Assembly: GCA_903826775.1 (NCBI GenBank)
Contig: CAIKFU010000004.1
Span: 1-64,000 of the forward strand
DNA from: an uncultured beta proteobacterium
GTDB taxonomy: Bacteria; Pseudomonadota; Gammaproteobacteria; Burkholderiales; Burkholderiaceae
Length of the DNA stretch: 64,000 nt
Direction of reading: 5' to 3'
Positions 1 to 8,022 of the stretch are shown in pieces. Position 1 is the stretch's first letter. Every line of letters starts with the position of its first letter. The notes beneath the pieces are model-generated. The model was not told the origin of the DNA. It did no database searches and saw only the letters and a list, made by a program, of their open reading frames with translations. The position numbers and the translations under genes were made by a program.

Positions 1-26
1 AATAAAGATCCCAAGATGATGCGGAA

Positions 27-281
27 TTAGGCATTAGCTTGCTTTTTTAAAATGAGCTCTGCTAACGCGCCAATATTCTCTAGATTTGAAATTTCATCTG
101 CTGTAAAACGAAGACCAAAGGCCTTTTCAATGGATACTACCAGCCGAATATGAGCCAAACTATCCCAGCCTTCCACATCTTTTGCAGCGGTGCTTTCTGT
201 AATAGTCAATTCATCATCATCAAAAACATCTTGGAAGATAGGTGTGAGTTGCTCGACAGTTGATTGAATGTTTTTTTGCAT
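27..281 (-). CDS. Acyl/peptidyl carrier protein
   Basis: An 84-residue carrier protein. The phosphopantetheine attachment site is seen in the motif GWDSLAHIRLV (serine near residue 41), followed by a typical helix-II segment (VVSIEKAFGLRF). The open frame runs upstream to about 524, but that extension has no carrier-like sequence and the ATG at 281 gives the normal family length, so I start there. It reads leftward out of the window and its enzymatic partner may lie beyond the left edge. It is divergent from the receiver/ATPase gene at 604. A second, more DltC-like carrier lies at 1698, so two carrier proteins share this neighbourhood. The carried acyl or aminoacyl group cannot be told from sequence. 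Confidence 0.85.
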   Translation of the reverse strand: MQKNIQSTVEQLTPIFQDVFDDDELTITESTAAKDVEGWDSLAHIRLVVSIEKAFGLRFTADEISNLENIGALAELILKKQANA

Positions 282-603
282 TGTTGACTTTAACAGTAGA
301 TTTAACAACCCGTTTACGATATTCGGTGTTATTTTAACCTCCCTGCACCAAAAAATGCCACAAAAAATAAGGTTTTGCTTGGTTAAACAGGCAAAATTTA
401 CTAGTTTTAAAATACTCAGCGTAGGCAAATTTGGGTTAAATATATAGGCCATGAAATTTGAAAATAGTACGGCATTACTACGAATTACGTTGTCTGGAGT
501 TGTGATGTCAGTGTATATTTCCACTAGGAGGTTAGCCTCAGACCGTTTTAAAGGTAAATTTATATCCGAACCTTAGTAAATCAATCTACATGAGGCAGTG
601 TTT
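282..603. other. Intergenic region between divergent genes
   Basis: About 320 bases without a convincing gene. It lies between the divergent carrier protein and receiver/ATPase genes, so it should hold both promoters. I could not pick out a confident sigma-70 promoter or operator. The frame continuing upstream from the carrier protein encodes no recognisable domain. Confidence 0.5.
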
Positions 604-1503
604 ATGGATGGCGTATTAGTGATTGAGAGCGATAAAGAATTATTGGATTCGCTTGTTGAAATTATCTGTATAGGACCTTATCGGGTAAGTGCGGCCTTAA
701 ATACCGATTGGGCTTTTGAAGAATTAAAAAGCGGAAGAGCATTTAGTGCTATTTTGCTTGGCCACCACTTGCCCCATCTTGATGGAATAGAATTTTTACG
801 GCGAATTAAGTCGGATTCAGCATTAAACGATATCCCCGTAATATTTCATTCTAAATCGAATGATCAAGAAGTTATTTATGAGGGCATCAGTTCAGGCGCA
901 AACAGTTATATACCAAAGCCTGTAGACCCATCAATTTTACTTGCATTGACCCATTCCGTTGTTAAGCAGCACCATGAGCTAGTCGCGATGAAGAGGGTTG
1001 CTCAGGAAAAAATTAAAACTTCCAGTTTTCTTCATTCTGGGGTTTATCAATGTCGTGATATTGCCGAAGCAAGCGAGCTGGCCAACGGGCTAGCCCACAT
1101 GTGTCCTGATCATGAGCGAATGAGGTTGGTTTTCCATGAGTTATTGATTAATGGAGTCGAACACGGCAATCTAGAAATTGGTTACACCACAAAGACTCGC
1201 TTAATACTGGAGGATTCCCTCAGGGAGGAAATTGAACTAAGGCTATCCGATCCTCATTATAGTAATCGGCAGGTTATGGTTGATTTTATAAGAAGCAAGG
1301 ATAGATTGACGTTCATCATAAAAGATGAAGGCGAAGGCTTTGACTGGCGAAGTTATATGGAGTTAAGTCCAGAGCGAGCAATGGACCCTAATGGGCGAGG
1401 GATAGCGCTTGCTATTATGGCCAGTTGTGAGTGCGTGAAATATCTTGGCTCTGGAAATACAGTTGAAGTGACTGTCGATTTATTTTCATCTCCAAGTACT
1501 TAA
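604..1503 (+). CDS. Receiver-like domain fused to an anti-sigma-type HATPase
   Basis: About 299 residues. The N-terminal 125 or so have the receiver fold pattern (LPHLDGIEFLRRIK, then YIPKPVDP with the conserved Lys). The phospho-acceptor Asp position is Gly in ILLGHHLP, and the acidic pair near the start is replaced by Glu-Ser (VIESD), so normal phosphorylation looks impossible. The C-terminal half carries GHKL ATPase boxes: N box ELLINGVEHGN, G1 box KDEGEGFDW, G2 box GRGIALAIM. These resemble RsbW/SpoIIAB-type serine kinases or anti-sigma factors. ATG 604 is preferred over GTG 598 because GAGG lies 8 bases upstream. Neighbouring carrier and adenylation genes suggest it regulates that module. 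The target is unknown. Confidence 0.85.
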   Translation: MDGVLVIESDKELLDSLVEIICIGPYRVSAALNTDWAFEELKSGRAFSAILLGHHLPHLDGIEFLRRIKSDSALNDIPVIFHSKSNDQEVIYEGISSGANSYIPKPVDPSILLALTHSVVKQHHELVAMKRVAQEKIKTSSFLHSGVYQCRDIAEASELANGLAHMCPDHERMRLVFHELLINGVEHGNLEIGYTTKTRLILEDSLREEIELRLSDPHYSNRQVMVDFIRSKDRLTFIIKDEGEGFDWRSYMELSPERAMDPNGRGIALAIMASCECVKYLGSGNTVEVTVDLFSSPST

Positions 1504-1697
1504 TTTTGTTGCTGCTTTTAAGTTGCCTGCTTTTCTCATTGCCGTACCCATTTGTTCAACAAAATGTCCGTTTTTAGAGTAATGAGATAAGGCCTATGGT
1601 TATTTTGGCTGTTGATCTGCTTGTTAATCCGGTAAATCGGTATGCAATAATGAATGAATGCATTTAATCTAAACCAATAAACCCTTTATGCAATTTT

Positions 1698-1940
1698 ATG
1701 CAATCTAAGATTTATCAGACTCTGAAAAAGATTTCTCCGGAATCGGATTTTCTGGGCTCAACCGATTTTGTAGAAGATGGGATATTGGATTCCCTAAGCA
1801 TTGTCGAGTTGATGGTGGCTCTTGAAAAAGAATTTGGGATAAAAATTAAAGGAATTGATGTTCTTCAGGAAAACTTTAACAGCGTAGAACATATTTCAAA
1901 AATCCTAAAAAAATATGGGGTGTTAATAGATAACCCATAA
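1698..1940 (+). CDS. DltC-like carrier protein
   Basis: An 80-residue carrier protein with the attachment serine in the motif EDGILDSLSIVELM (Ser32). The pattern DFVEDGILDS followed by IVELMVALEKEFGI and NFNSVEHI resembles DltC, the D-alanyl carrier of Gram-positive dlt operons, more than fatty-acid AcpP. It lies 180 bases upstream of the DltA-like adenylation gene on the same strand, so it is the most likely acceptor of the activated amino acid. No clear Shine-Dalgarno sequence precedes the ATG. An in-frame stop closely follows the other nearby ATG (1688), which excludes that start. The cargo is inferred from context only. Confidence 0.85.
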   Translation: MQSKIYQTLKKISPESDFLGSTDFVEDGILDSLSIVELMVALEKEFGIKIKGIDVLQENFNSVEHISKILKKYGVLIDNP

Positions 1941-2120
1941 TATTAAATGGTTATTTTATTAAACCTTATTAAGTCAAACTGCTGGGCTCCAGTTTTAATG
2001 GTCGTGAAATTTCTACGTTATTAAAATTATGCAAAAATTTATACTACCGGTTCATCAAATTGCAATAAATTGCCTTTGTAAGTTGACATTCAAAATATAC
2101 AAAGATGGCGTTGTTCTGAA

Positions 2121-3677
2121 ATGAAGAGAGATTTTAATCGGATTTCTGTTTTGGATTACCTCTTGGATTCTCTTGAGCGCTTTCCTCGCAAGCCTGCAAT
2201 TCTTGACGGAAAAACAAAACGAAATTTCTCACAATTCTCAGAAAATGCCCACCAAATTGCAATGGCTTTGGAAAGCCGCACTAAATCAATTAATTGCCCG
2301 ATTGCGGTTTTTTTACCAAAAAGTTATGAATGTTTAGCGAGTTTTATTGGGGTGCTACTTTCGGGGAATTTATATGTTCCTTTGGATACAAGTTCGCCAT
2401 CCACAAGACTGTTGCTCGTATTTCAAAATCTAGTCCCAGAGTTAATTATCACTTCAAGCGAGTACGTCGCGTTGTTGAGCGAACTGGGTGTAGAGAAAAA
2501 TCGAATGGTTTTGATTGATGAAATTGATTTGTTAGCTTTTTCCGGAATTTCAGCGCGTGAATTGAGGAATCATCGTTTTTCTGGTGTTATAAGTACTGAC
2601 CCAGCTTACATAATATATACGTCAGGCTCCACCGGGACCCCAAAAGGGGTGGTTGTTAGTCATCGAAGCATAATCAACTACATTGAGTGGGCTCGAGAAA
2701 CTTTTTTATTTAAGCCTGGCATGGTAATAGGGAGTCAAGCCCCGTTTTATTTCGATAACTCAACTCTGGATATCTACTTGTGTTTATCTGAGGCGGCTAA
2801 GTTAGTTATTGTTCCCGAAAAATACTATGCTTTTCCAGCAAGGTTACTTGAATATGTGAACCAAGTAAAAATCAGTTTTGTTTTCTGGGTTCCGTCGGTA
2901 CTGATTGCTATTGCTAATCTAGACATGTTGAGTTCTATAACGCTACCTCGCCTAAGGTATATTCTTTTTGCTGGGGAAGTAATGCCTACCCGTCAGTTGA
3001 ATTACTGGGTTTCCAATCATTCAAGTGCGCTTTATGCAAATTTATACGGCCCTACCGAGATAACCGTGGATTGCACTTATTTCATCGTTCCGGGGATGCT
3101 TGATGAAAATCAGTCCGTTCCTATTGGTTTACCGTGTCGCAATACCGATATTCTTGTTTTGAATGATTCGGATAAGCTGTGTATTGATAACGAAGTTGGA
3201 GAGTTGTGTGTTCGAGGAACATCCTTAGCTCTTGGTTATTGGAAGGATTTTGAGAAGACAAGAAGGGCGTTTTCCCAAAATCCCTTAAATGAGAATCACC
3301 CCGAGAGGATCTATAGGACTGGGGATCTGGTATCACGTGGATCAACGGGCTTAATTAGCTATATCGGCCGTAAGGACCACCAGATTAAGCATCAGGGATA
3401 CCGCATCGAGTTGGGAGAGATTGAAACGGCAGCGCTTAAGTTGCCTGAAATCGACAATGTTTGCGTTCTTTATAACCAGGAAAGGAAACGCATAACGATG
3501 ATTTATGAGGCGGATGCCGATCTTACGCCGCCTGAACTTAGAAAAAATCTTGCAAAACATCTGATGAAATATATGTTGCCCGTAGATTTTCACCGGATAG
3601 ATGCACTACCAAGAACTCCAAATGGAAAAATTGATAGGCATAAGCTTACAGAGATTTACTTAAAAAAGCTTACTTAA
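2121..3677 (+). CDS. DltA-like amino acid adenylation enzyme
   Basis: A 518-residue stand-alone adenylation domain of the ANL superfamily. It would activate an amino acid with ATP and load it on a carrier protein. Visible core motifs are TSGSTGTPKG (167-176), the acceptor region FDNSTLDIY (211-219), GPTE (310-313), TGD (400-402) and the C-terminal catalytic lysine in NGKIDR (503). Overall pattern and length fit D-alanine-carrier ligase DltA. The segment that reads FCGEVLP in Bacillus DltA, as I remember it, is FAGEVMP here (Ala284), so the substrate need not be D-alanine. It follows the DltC-like carrier and faces the MBOAT gene, giving a Dlt-like set. There is no condensation or thioesterase domain. 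Confidence 0.88.
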   Translation: MKRDFNRISVLDYLLDSLERFPRKPAILDGKTKRNFSQFSENAHQIAMALESRTKSINCPIAVFLPKSYECLASFIGVLLSGNLYVPLDTSSPSTRLLLVFQNLVPELIITSSEYVALLSELGVEKNRMVLIDEIDLLAFSGISARELRNHRFSGVISTDPAYIIYTSGSTGTPKGVVVSHRSIINYIEWARETFLFKPGMVIGSQAPFYFDNSTLDIYLCLSEAAKLVIVPEKYYAFPARLLEYVNQVKISFVFWVPSVLIAIANLDMLSSITLPRLRYILFAGEVMPTRQLNYWVSNHSSALYANLYGPTEITVDCTYFIVPGMLDENQSVPIGLPCRNTDILVLNDSDKLCIDNEVGELCVRGTSLALGYWKDFEKTRRAFSQNPLNENHPERIYRTGDLVSRGSTGLISYIGRKDHQIKHQGYRIELGEIETAALKLPEIDNVCVLYNQERKRITMIYEADADLTPPELRKNLAKHLMKYMLPVDFHRIDALPRTPNGKIDRHKLTEIYLKKLT

Positions 3678-3737
3678 TGGTAATGACCGATTTAGAATTT
3701 TCGGCTCAAGGGTTTGAGTTTTAACTATGTTTAATTA

Positions 3738-5246
3738 TTAAAATTTAAAATATAAAAATGTGGTTTGGTGGCTTGTGTTGAGAACGCTGAGGCCACAAAT
3801 TAATCCAAATAAGGCAATAATCATTGGGTAGACTAATTTAGCGTTATTGGGAATATATTTCTTAGGGTTATTGGTGATGGATAAAGTATTTGGCAGAAAA
3901 AATGTAATCAAAAGAGAGCAGGTTAGTATTAAAAATACTAACTGAAGCCCTAGAAACCATTCATTCAAATTTTCGATGATAAATCCGTTGAGCCCAAGCA
4001 TGCTTTGATATATTTTATCTGCCGTGGAAACATCATCCGAGCGAAACATAACATTGGCAAAATTTACCGCGAGAAATGTTAGTAACCAACCAGTAATTTT
4101 TTTCATTTTTTTATAATGAACTATCTTATTTTTCCCAGGTATCGGAAAAAATTTTCTCCAAATATGGTTGGCCACGATATATAAACCATGCATTCCACCA
4201 AATAATACAAAAGTCCAATTAGCGCCATGCCATAAACCCATAATTAAAAAGATCAATATAGTGGGTATAACTAAGGATAGTATTATTTTTGTTATAAGTG
4301 ATTTTTCTTGTCCCATTTTCATAAATTTAAATGTAATGGGTGTATACAAATACTGTCCGACATATTTTGTAAGCGTCATATGCCATCGCTGCCAAAAGTC
4401 AATTATGCTCGTAGCTTTAAAAGGTGAATTGAAGTTAAATGGCAGCAGAATTCCAAAAAGCAGACCCAAGCCTACGGCCATATCCGAATAGCCTGAAAAA
4501 TCGAAATATAACTGAAATGTATAGGCTAAGGAGCCAAGCCAGGATGTCCAAAAGTTGGGGATGTAATCCTGATGCAAAGAGTTGAAAAAGCCATCTACAA
4601 AACTACTTAAGGAGTCAGCTAACAAAACTTTTTTTGCAAGCCCGATAGTGAAAATAACTATTCCTAATAAAAATTTATCTTTACTTATTATGAAATTCTT
4701 ATAATCAGAAAATTGAGGCATCATTTGTTTGTGATGAATCAATGGGCCTGCAAGTAAATGTGGGAAAAATGTAACAAACAAGACATAATGCAGGAAATTA
4801 CGTTCCTGAGCTGAATCCTGATAGCTGTCTATTAAAAACGCAATTTGAGTAAAGGTGAAGAAGGATATGCCAATCGGTAATGCAATATCCATGCTGTCTA
4901 TTGCATCAAGTCCAATAAAAATTCGCAACTCATTTGTGTTTTCTATAAAGAAATTGGCGTATTTAAAGTAACCAAGCGCTAGAAGGTTTGCAGTTATTGC
5001 GAAAAACAAAAGCGCTTGACGATGTTTAAAATTTGAATTTGTAATTTGCAATCCAAGTAAGTAGTTTATGCAAATCGAGATTGCTAATATTGGTAATGCA
5101 TAAAGACTCCAGTAGGAGTAGAAAAATATCGATGCCAGCGTCAACCAGACTATTGCGCCCCGATGGGATTTTCTGGAAATTAAAAAAAATCCGGCTAAAA
5201 CTATTGGCATGAAAACAAATATAAATTGGTAAGAATTAAAGAGCAT
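3738..5246 (-). CDS. MBOAT family O-acyltransferase (AlgI/DltB-like)
   Basis: A 502-residue polytopic inner-membrane protein with many hydrophobic segments. The MBOAT signatures are clear: WQRWHMTL (His289) and GLWHGANW (His340), matching the two histidines of AlgI/DltB, plus FDFSGYSDMAVGLG upstream of them. Such proteins move an acyl or aminoacyl group from a cytoplasmic donor across the membrane to a secreted acceptor. It converges on the adenylation gene with a 60-base gap and is divergent from the AlgX-like gene at 5747. It therefore sits in the same module although on the opposite strand. AlgI-type (acetyl) and DltB-type (aminoacyl from carrier) roles cannot be told apart from sequence; the neighbours favour the latter. 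Confidence 0.9.
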   Translation of the reverse strand: MLFNSYQFIFVFMPIVLAGFFLISRKSHRGAIVWLTLASIFFYSYWSLYALPILAISICINYLLGLQITNSNFKHRQALLFFAITANLLALGYFKYANFFIENTNELRIFIGLDAIDSMDIALPIGISFFTFTQIAFLIDSYQDSAQERNFLHYVLFVTFFPHLLAGPLIHHKQMMPQFSDYKNFIISKDKFLLGIVIFTIGLAKKVLLADSLSSFVDGFFNSLHQDYIPNFWTSWLGSLAYTFQLYFDFSGYSDMAVGLGLLFGILLPFNFNSPFKATSIIDFWQRWHMTLTKYVGQYLYTPITFKFMKMGQEKSLITKIILSLVIPTILIFLIMGLWHGANWTFVLFGGMHGLYIVANHIWRKFFPIPGKNKIVHYKKMKKITGWLLTFLAVNFANVMFRSDDVSTADKIYQSMLGLNGFIIENLNEWFLGLQLVFLILTCSLLITFFLPNTLSITNNPKKYIPNNAKLVYPMIIALFGLICGLSVLNTSHQTTFLYFKF

Positions 5247-5746
5247 TTTTAATTTTACGAGGTAGCTATCTTGTGGTGCATTTTATGGTTTCATTGTTTA
5301 CATCACGGCGTGGTAAGTAGTTTACGAATGATAATACCTAATGTCTCAACGTTTGTGTTTCCTATAAATCTAAGTAAATTTTCGATTGCCTTCTAATCGG
5401 TAGGATACTCATAAATGCAATAATATCGTTTATGAGTTCCCGTTTAATTAAATATCTGAATATAATTGCTAAATCATTAGTTTGAAAATACATTACCAAA
5501 CGCAGTTCCGCATTCTTGTATTAATTATTAAATAAGCATGAACTTCTAATTGAGTATGAATTTTTATTTGATTTTCGAAAAGGATGGTTTGTTCGTGATT
5601 TATTGTTAAGATTTACTTGTTTACTAAATCATTACTTCGGCTGCTTTTAATCTTTTGAATTAGCTTTGGTGGGCGTAGGACTTAGTATCGAATGAAATTG
5701 CCGATACTTTACTTTTAAATCTTTGTAAGATATACGTGGAGTATAA
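5247..5746. other. A+T-rich divergent intergenic region
   Basis: Five hundred bases between the divergent MBOAT and AlgX-like genes. No convincing coding frame was seen on either strand. It should contain both promoters. The only clear structure is the inverted repeat at 5407-5437. Confidence 0.5.
5407..5437. repeat. Perfect 9-bp inverted repeat
   Basis: ACTCATAAA (5407-5415) and TTTATGAGT (5429-5437) are perfect reverse complements around a 13-base spacer. No T-run follows on either strand, so a terminator is unlikely. A protein-binding operator in the divergent promoter region is possible but is an inference. Confidence 0.45.
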
Positions 5747-7138
5747 ATGATTAAATATTCTTGTAAGAAGCTGATTGCTTGTTTATTACTTTTGGTTAGC
5801 TTTACTTCAATCATTGTTTATGCTGAAGGTAATGCAATTGGTATTGTTGGAAAAAATGGATGGCTTTTTGTTAGCCATGATATTTCAACTTCAGCCGATA
5901 TCCCGACGACTGATGCATCGCTTGATTTAATTCGACGTTTCAATAGGGTGCTTTCGAATAATGGCATAACTATGGCTTTAGTACTTATTCCAATGAAAAT
6001 GCGAGTTTACGGTGAATTTTTACCTGCTAATGTGCATTTAAATAATGCCATGATTGGGCAATATGATTACGCCCTTAAAAAATTAATTCCCAGTGTTAAT
6101 GTGATTGACCTTAAGACTCCATTTATGAAAGACTCGAACCGAAATGGCGGTCCTTTCCCTTTGTTTCTGAAACTTGACAGTCATTGGTCACCAAGTGGGG
6201 TGTTTCTTGCCGCTGAAACTATAAAGGCTGGAATTGAGATCAACCCGGTTTTAAAAAAGGCCCTAGATGCTACCCCGGTTGATACATATAAGCTTGAGAT
6301 TGGCAAAACGAAAAAAACAAAAAATTCCCATGATCTTACTTCTCTACTTCCTCCAGGTGATGGGCAGAAAATTTTTCCTCCAGAGGAGTCATTATTATTT
6401 ACTGTCGTCCGTGTTCCGCCAAAGAAAAGTGGAGATATACCCCCGGTGATGTTACTAGGGACTAGCAATTCAAAGCCTTGGACAGGGTTTTCTGATGCGC
6501 TCAACTATACCTTGCAGAGGGACTTGCTTGTTGATACCACTTTAGGTGAAAAAGGAAACTGGTACGGCGCCGAGATATATTTACGTAGCGATGCATTCCA
6601 AACAAAGCCACCTAAATTATTAATTTGGGAGATGGAGGAGAGGGACCTGCGTGCTTCTCCTAGCTACCAGTTTAGAGAAGCGCGCTACAGGATAGATAAT
6701 ACTGAGTGGTTGTTACGTGTTGCTGCTTTGGTGCAGGCAAATTGCAAGCCATCTTCAGTGAATGTAAAAATGAATTCTGTTGGATTGGCTTCTAATTCCG
6801 CCAATCAAAAATCAGGTGGGATAGCCGCTGGATTAACTACCGATACTGATTTTATCGAGCTTAATTTCAACAATCCAATCGGAAAGCTAGATTATTTATC
6901 AGCAAGGCTTTCTAACTCTGGATCTACTTCAGTTATCCTTGAGGCCAGCGGTTCAGATGTGCCAACACGACAATTTACTGTGCCCGTACCTGGAGATGGT
7001 ATTGAACACGTTTTTAAGTACCCGCTGCCTTCAAATGGAAAAGGGTATACAAAAGTGCGCATTCTTCCAGGCAAGACATCTGGATTCTCATTTCAGGGTT
7101 TGCAGGTATGTCATCTGCCCGATGATTTGCTTAATTAA
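5747..7138 (+). CDS. Secreted AlgX/AlgJ-like SGNH acyltransferase
   Basis: A 463-residue protein with an N-terminal signal peptide (hydrophobic stretch about 9-24, cleavage plausible after YAEG or nearby). Residues about 30-310 match the AlgX/AlgJ SGNH-like fold: LDSHWSPSG holds the catalytic Asp144-His146 pair and LLGTSNS the nucleophile Ser240. The remaining C-terminal part (about 350-460) looks like a beta-rich, carbohydrate-binding type domain, as in AlgX. In alginate and related systems this protein receives the acyl group delivered by the MBOAT partner and places it on a polysaccharide in the periplasm. It starts divergently from the MBOAT gene; GTGGAG precedes the ATG. The acceptor polymer is not encoded here, so the target is unknown. 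Confidence 0.82.
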   Translation: MIKYSCKKLIACLLLLVSFTSIIVYAEGNAIGIVGKNGWLFVSHDISTSADIPTTDASLDLIRRFNRVLSNNGITMALVLIPMKMRVYGEFLPANVHLNNAMIGQYDYALKKLIPSVNVIDLKTPFMKDSNRNGGPFPLFLKLDSHWSPSGVFLAAETIKAGIEINPVLKKALDATPVDTYKLEIGKTKKTKNSHDLTSLLPPGDGQKIFPPEESLLFTVVRVPPKKSGDIPPVMLLGTSNSKPWTGFSDALNYTLQRDLLVDTTLGEKGNWYGAEIYLRSDAFQTKPPKLLIWEMEERDLRASPSYQFREARYRIDNTEWLLRVAALVQANCKPSSVNVKMNSVGLASNSANQKSGGIAAGLTTDTDFIELNFNNPIGKLDYLSARLSNSGSTSVILEASGSDVPTRQFTVPVPGDGIEHVFKYPLPSNGKGYTKVRILPGKTSGFSFQGLQVCHLPDDLLN

Positions 7139-7206
7139 GATTGTTAAGTAAAAGTGTTATCGATTGGCTAGAGGCTTAATGAATTCTGGATTGGGAAATT
7201 ATGTTT

Positions 7207-7740
7207 TTAGGATTTCCCACGATAGAATTTTGGAAAATTGCGTAAGACGGCTGGACCGTTGAAATCCCAGGATTTGCATTTCCCAAGGAACAGAGGGGGG
7301 ACACTTTCATCGTCCGTAATTAAAATTCCTGGTATCGATTGAAATGCTGCGGTAGCCATGCTGGAGAGTAGTTCCCTTAAATGGGTGCAGCCGGTAATGC
7401 CTCCGATGTTATCCTCAATTGCCTTCCTCCAGCCTTTACCGATTCGACATCCAACCATTTTTTTCATTGTTGGTAAAACGTCTGGGCATTCTGGGTGGGG
7501 ATTTGCATCCATTGAAACTTCAATGTCTTTAATAATTAGCTCTTGATCCACCGTTAAGCGAATTGACATGTCATGTATGGGCTGGCCAGGAGGCCATGTT
7601 CGATCTCCAGTTTTAAACGGTTGGGATTTGATATCACAAAGTCGTCCTTCTATGTCCCATAATCCATCTTCTCTAGCGTAACCGTTAAATGTAAGCTCAC
7701 GTTTATGTAGGTGGGTTCGAATGGCTGGCTTAGGTAGCAT
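7207..7740 (-). CDS. DUF2889 family protein
   Basis: A 177-residue cytoplasmic-looking protein with no signal peptide or membrane segment. The pattern GGITGCTHLRELLSSMATAAFQSI and the early HKRELTFNGYAREDGLWDIEGRL match the conserved DUF2889 family, widespread in Proteobacteria and of unknown function. The length is normal for the family. It converges on the AlgX-like gene with a 68-base gap and shares no operon with it. A loose inverted repeat (GGGAAAT/ATTTCCC, 7193-7218) overlaps its 3' end. No function can be assigned. Confidence 0.85.
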   Translation of the reverse strand: MLPKPAIRTHLHKRELTFNGYAREDGLWDIEGRLCDIKSQPFKTGDRTWPPGQPIHDMSIRLTVDQELIIKDIEVSMDANPHPECPDVLPTMKKMVGCRIGKGWRKAIEDNIGGITGCTHLRELLSSMATAAFQSIPGILITDDESVPPLFLGKCKSWDFNGPAVLRNFPKFYRGKS

Positions 7741-7829
7741 GAGTAAATTCTCTAATTTAATGTTTAATTTTTTTGGCCAATGAAGCCCGTTTGACTTTAT
7801 AACCGCTGAATATAAGCAACTGTATATAA

Positions 7830-8006
7830 ATGCTTGATCAAGAAAGGATTATCTCAGTAAAAAATTATTTGCTTGCCAAAGCATATAGCAAGGGATTGCG
7901 TTATCAAATAGATGCCAGGGGGAGAGATGAAAATTCGATTTCAATTATATTGAACATGAGTAGCGTGAAGGCGATGAAGATTGGCCTGGTGGATTTTGAT
8001 AACTAA
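7830..8006 (+). CDS. Possible 58-residue small protein
   Basis: An ATG-to-TAA frame of 58 codons in the gap between the DUF2889 gene and lutB. The predicted peptide is well mixed (start MLDQERIISVKNYLLAKAYS, end KIGLVDFDN), not low-complexity. I do not recognise it. There is no good Shine-Dalgarno sequence before the ATG. It is convergent with lutB. It may be a real small gene or chance. Confidence 0.3.
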   Translation: MLDQERIISVKNYLLAKAYSKGLRYQIDARGRDENSISIILNMSSVKAMKIGLVDFDN

Positions 8007-8022
8007 AGTTTTTGTAGTGATT

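Noticed and set aside
282-524. N-terminal extension of the first carrier protein frame to 524
   Set aside because: The extra residues have no carrier-protein pattern, while ATG 281 gives normal length.
7193-7218. Inverted repeat GGGAAAT/ATTTCCC as a terminator
   Set aside because: Short stem overlapping the DUF2889 coding end, with no T-run.
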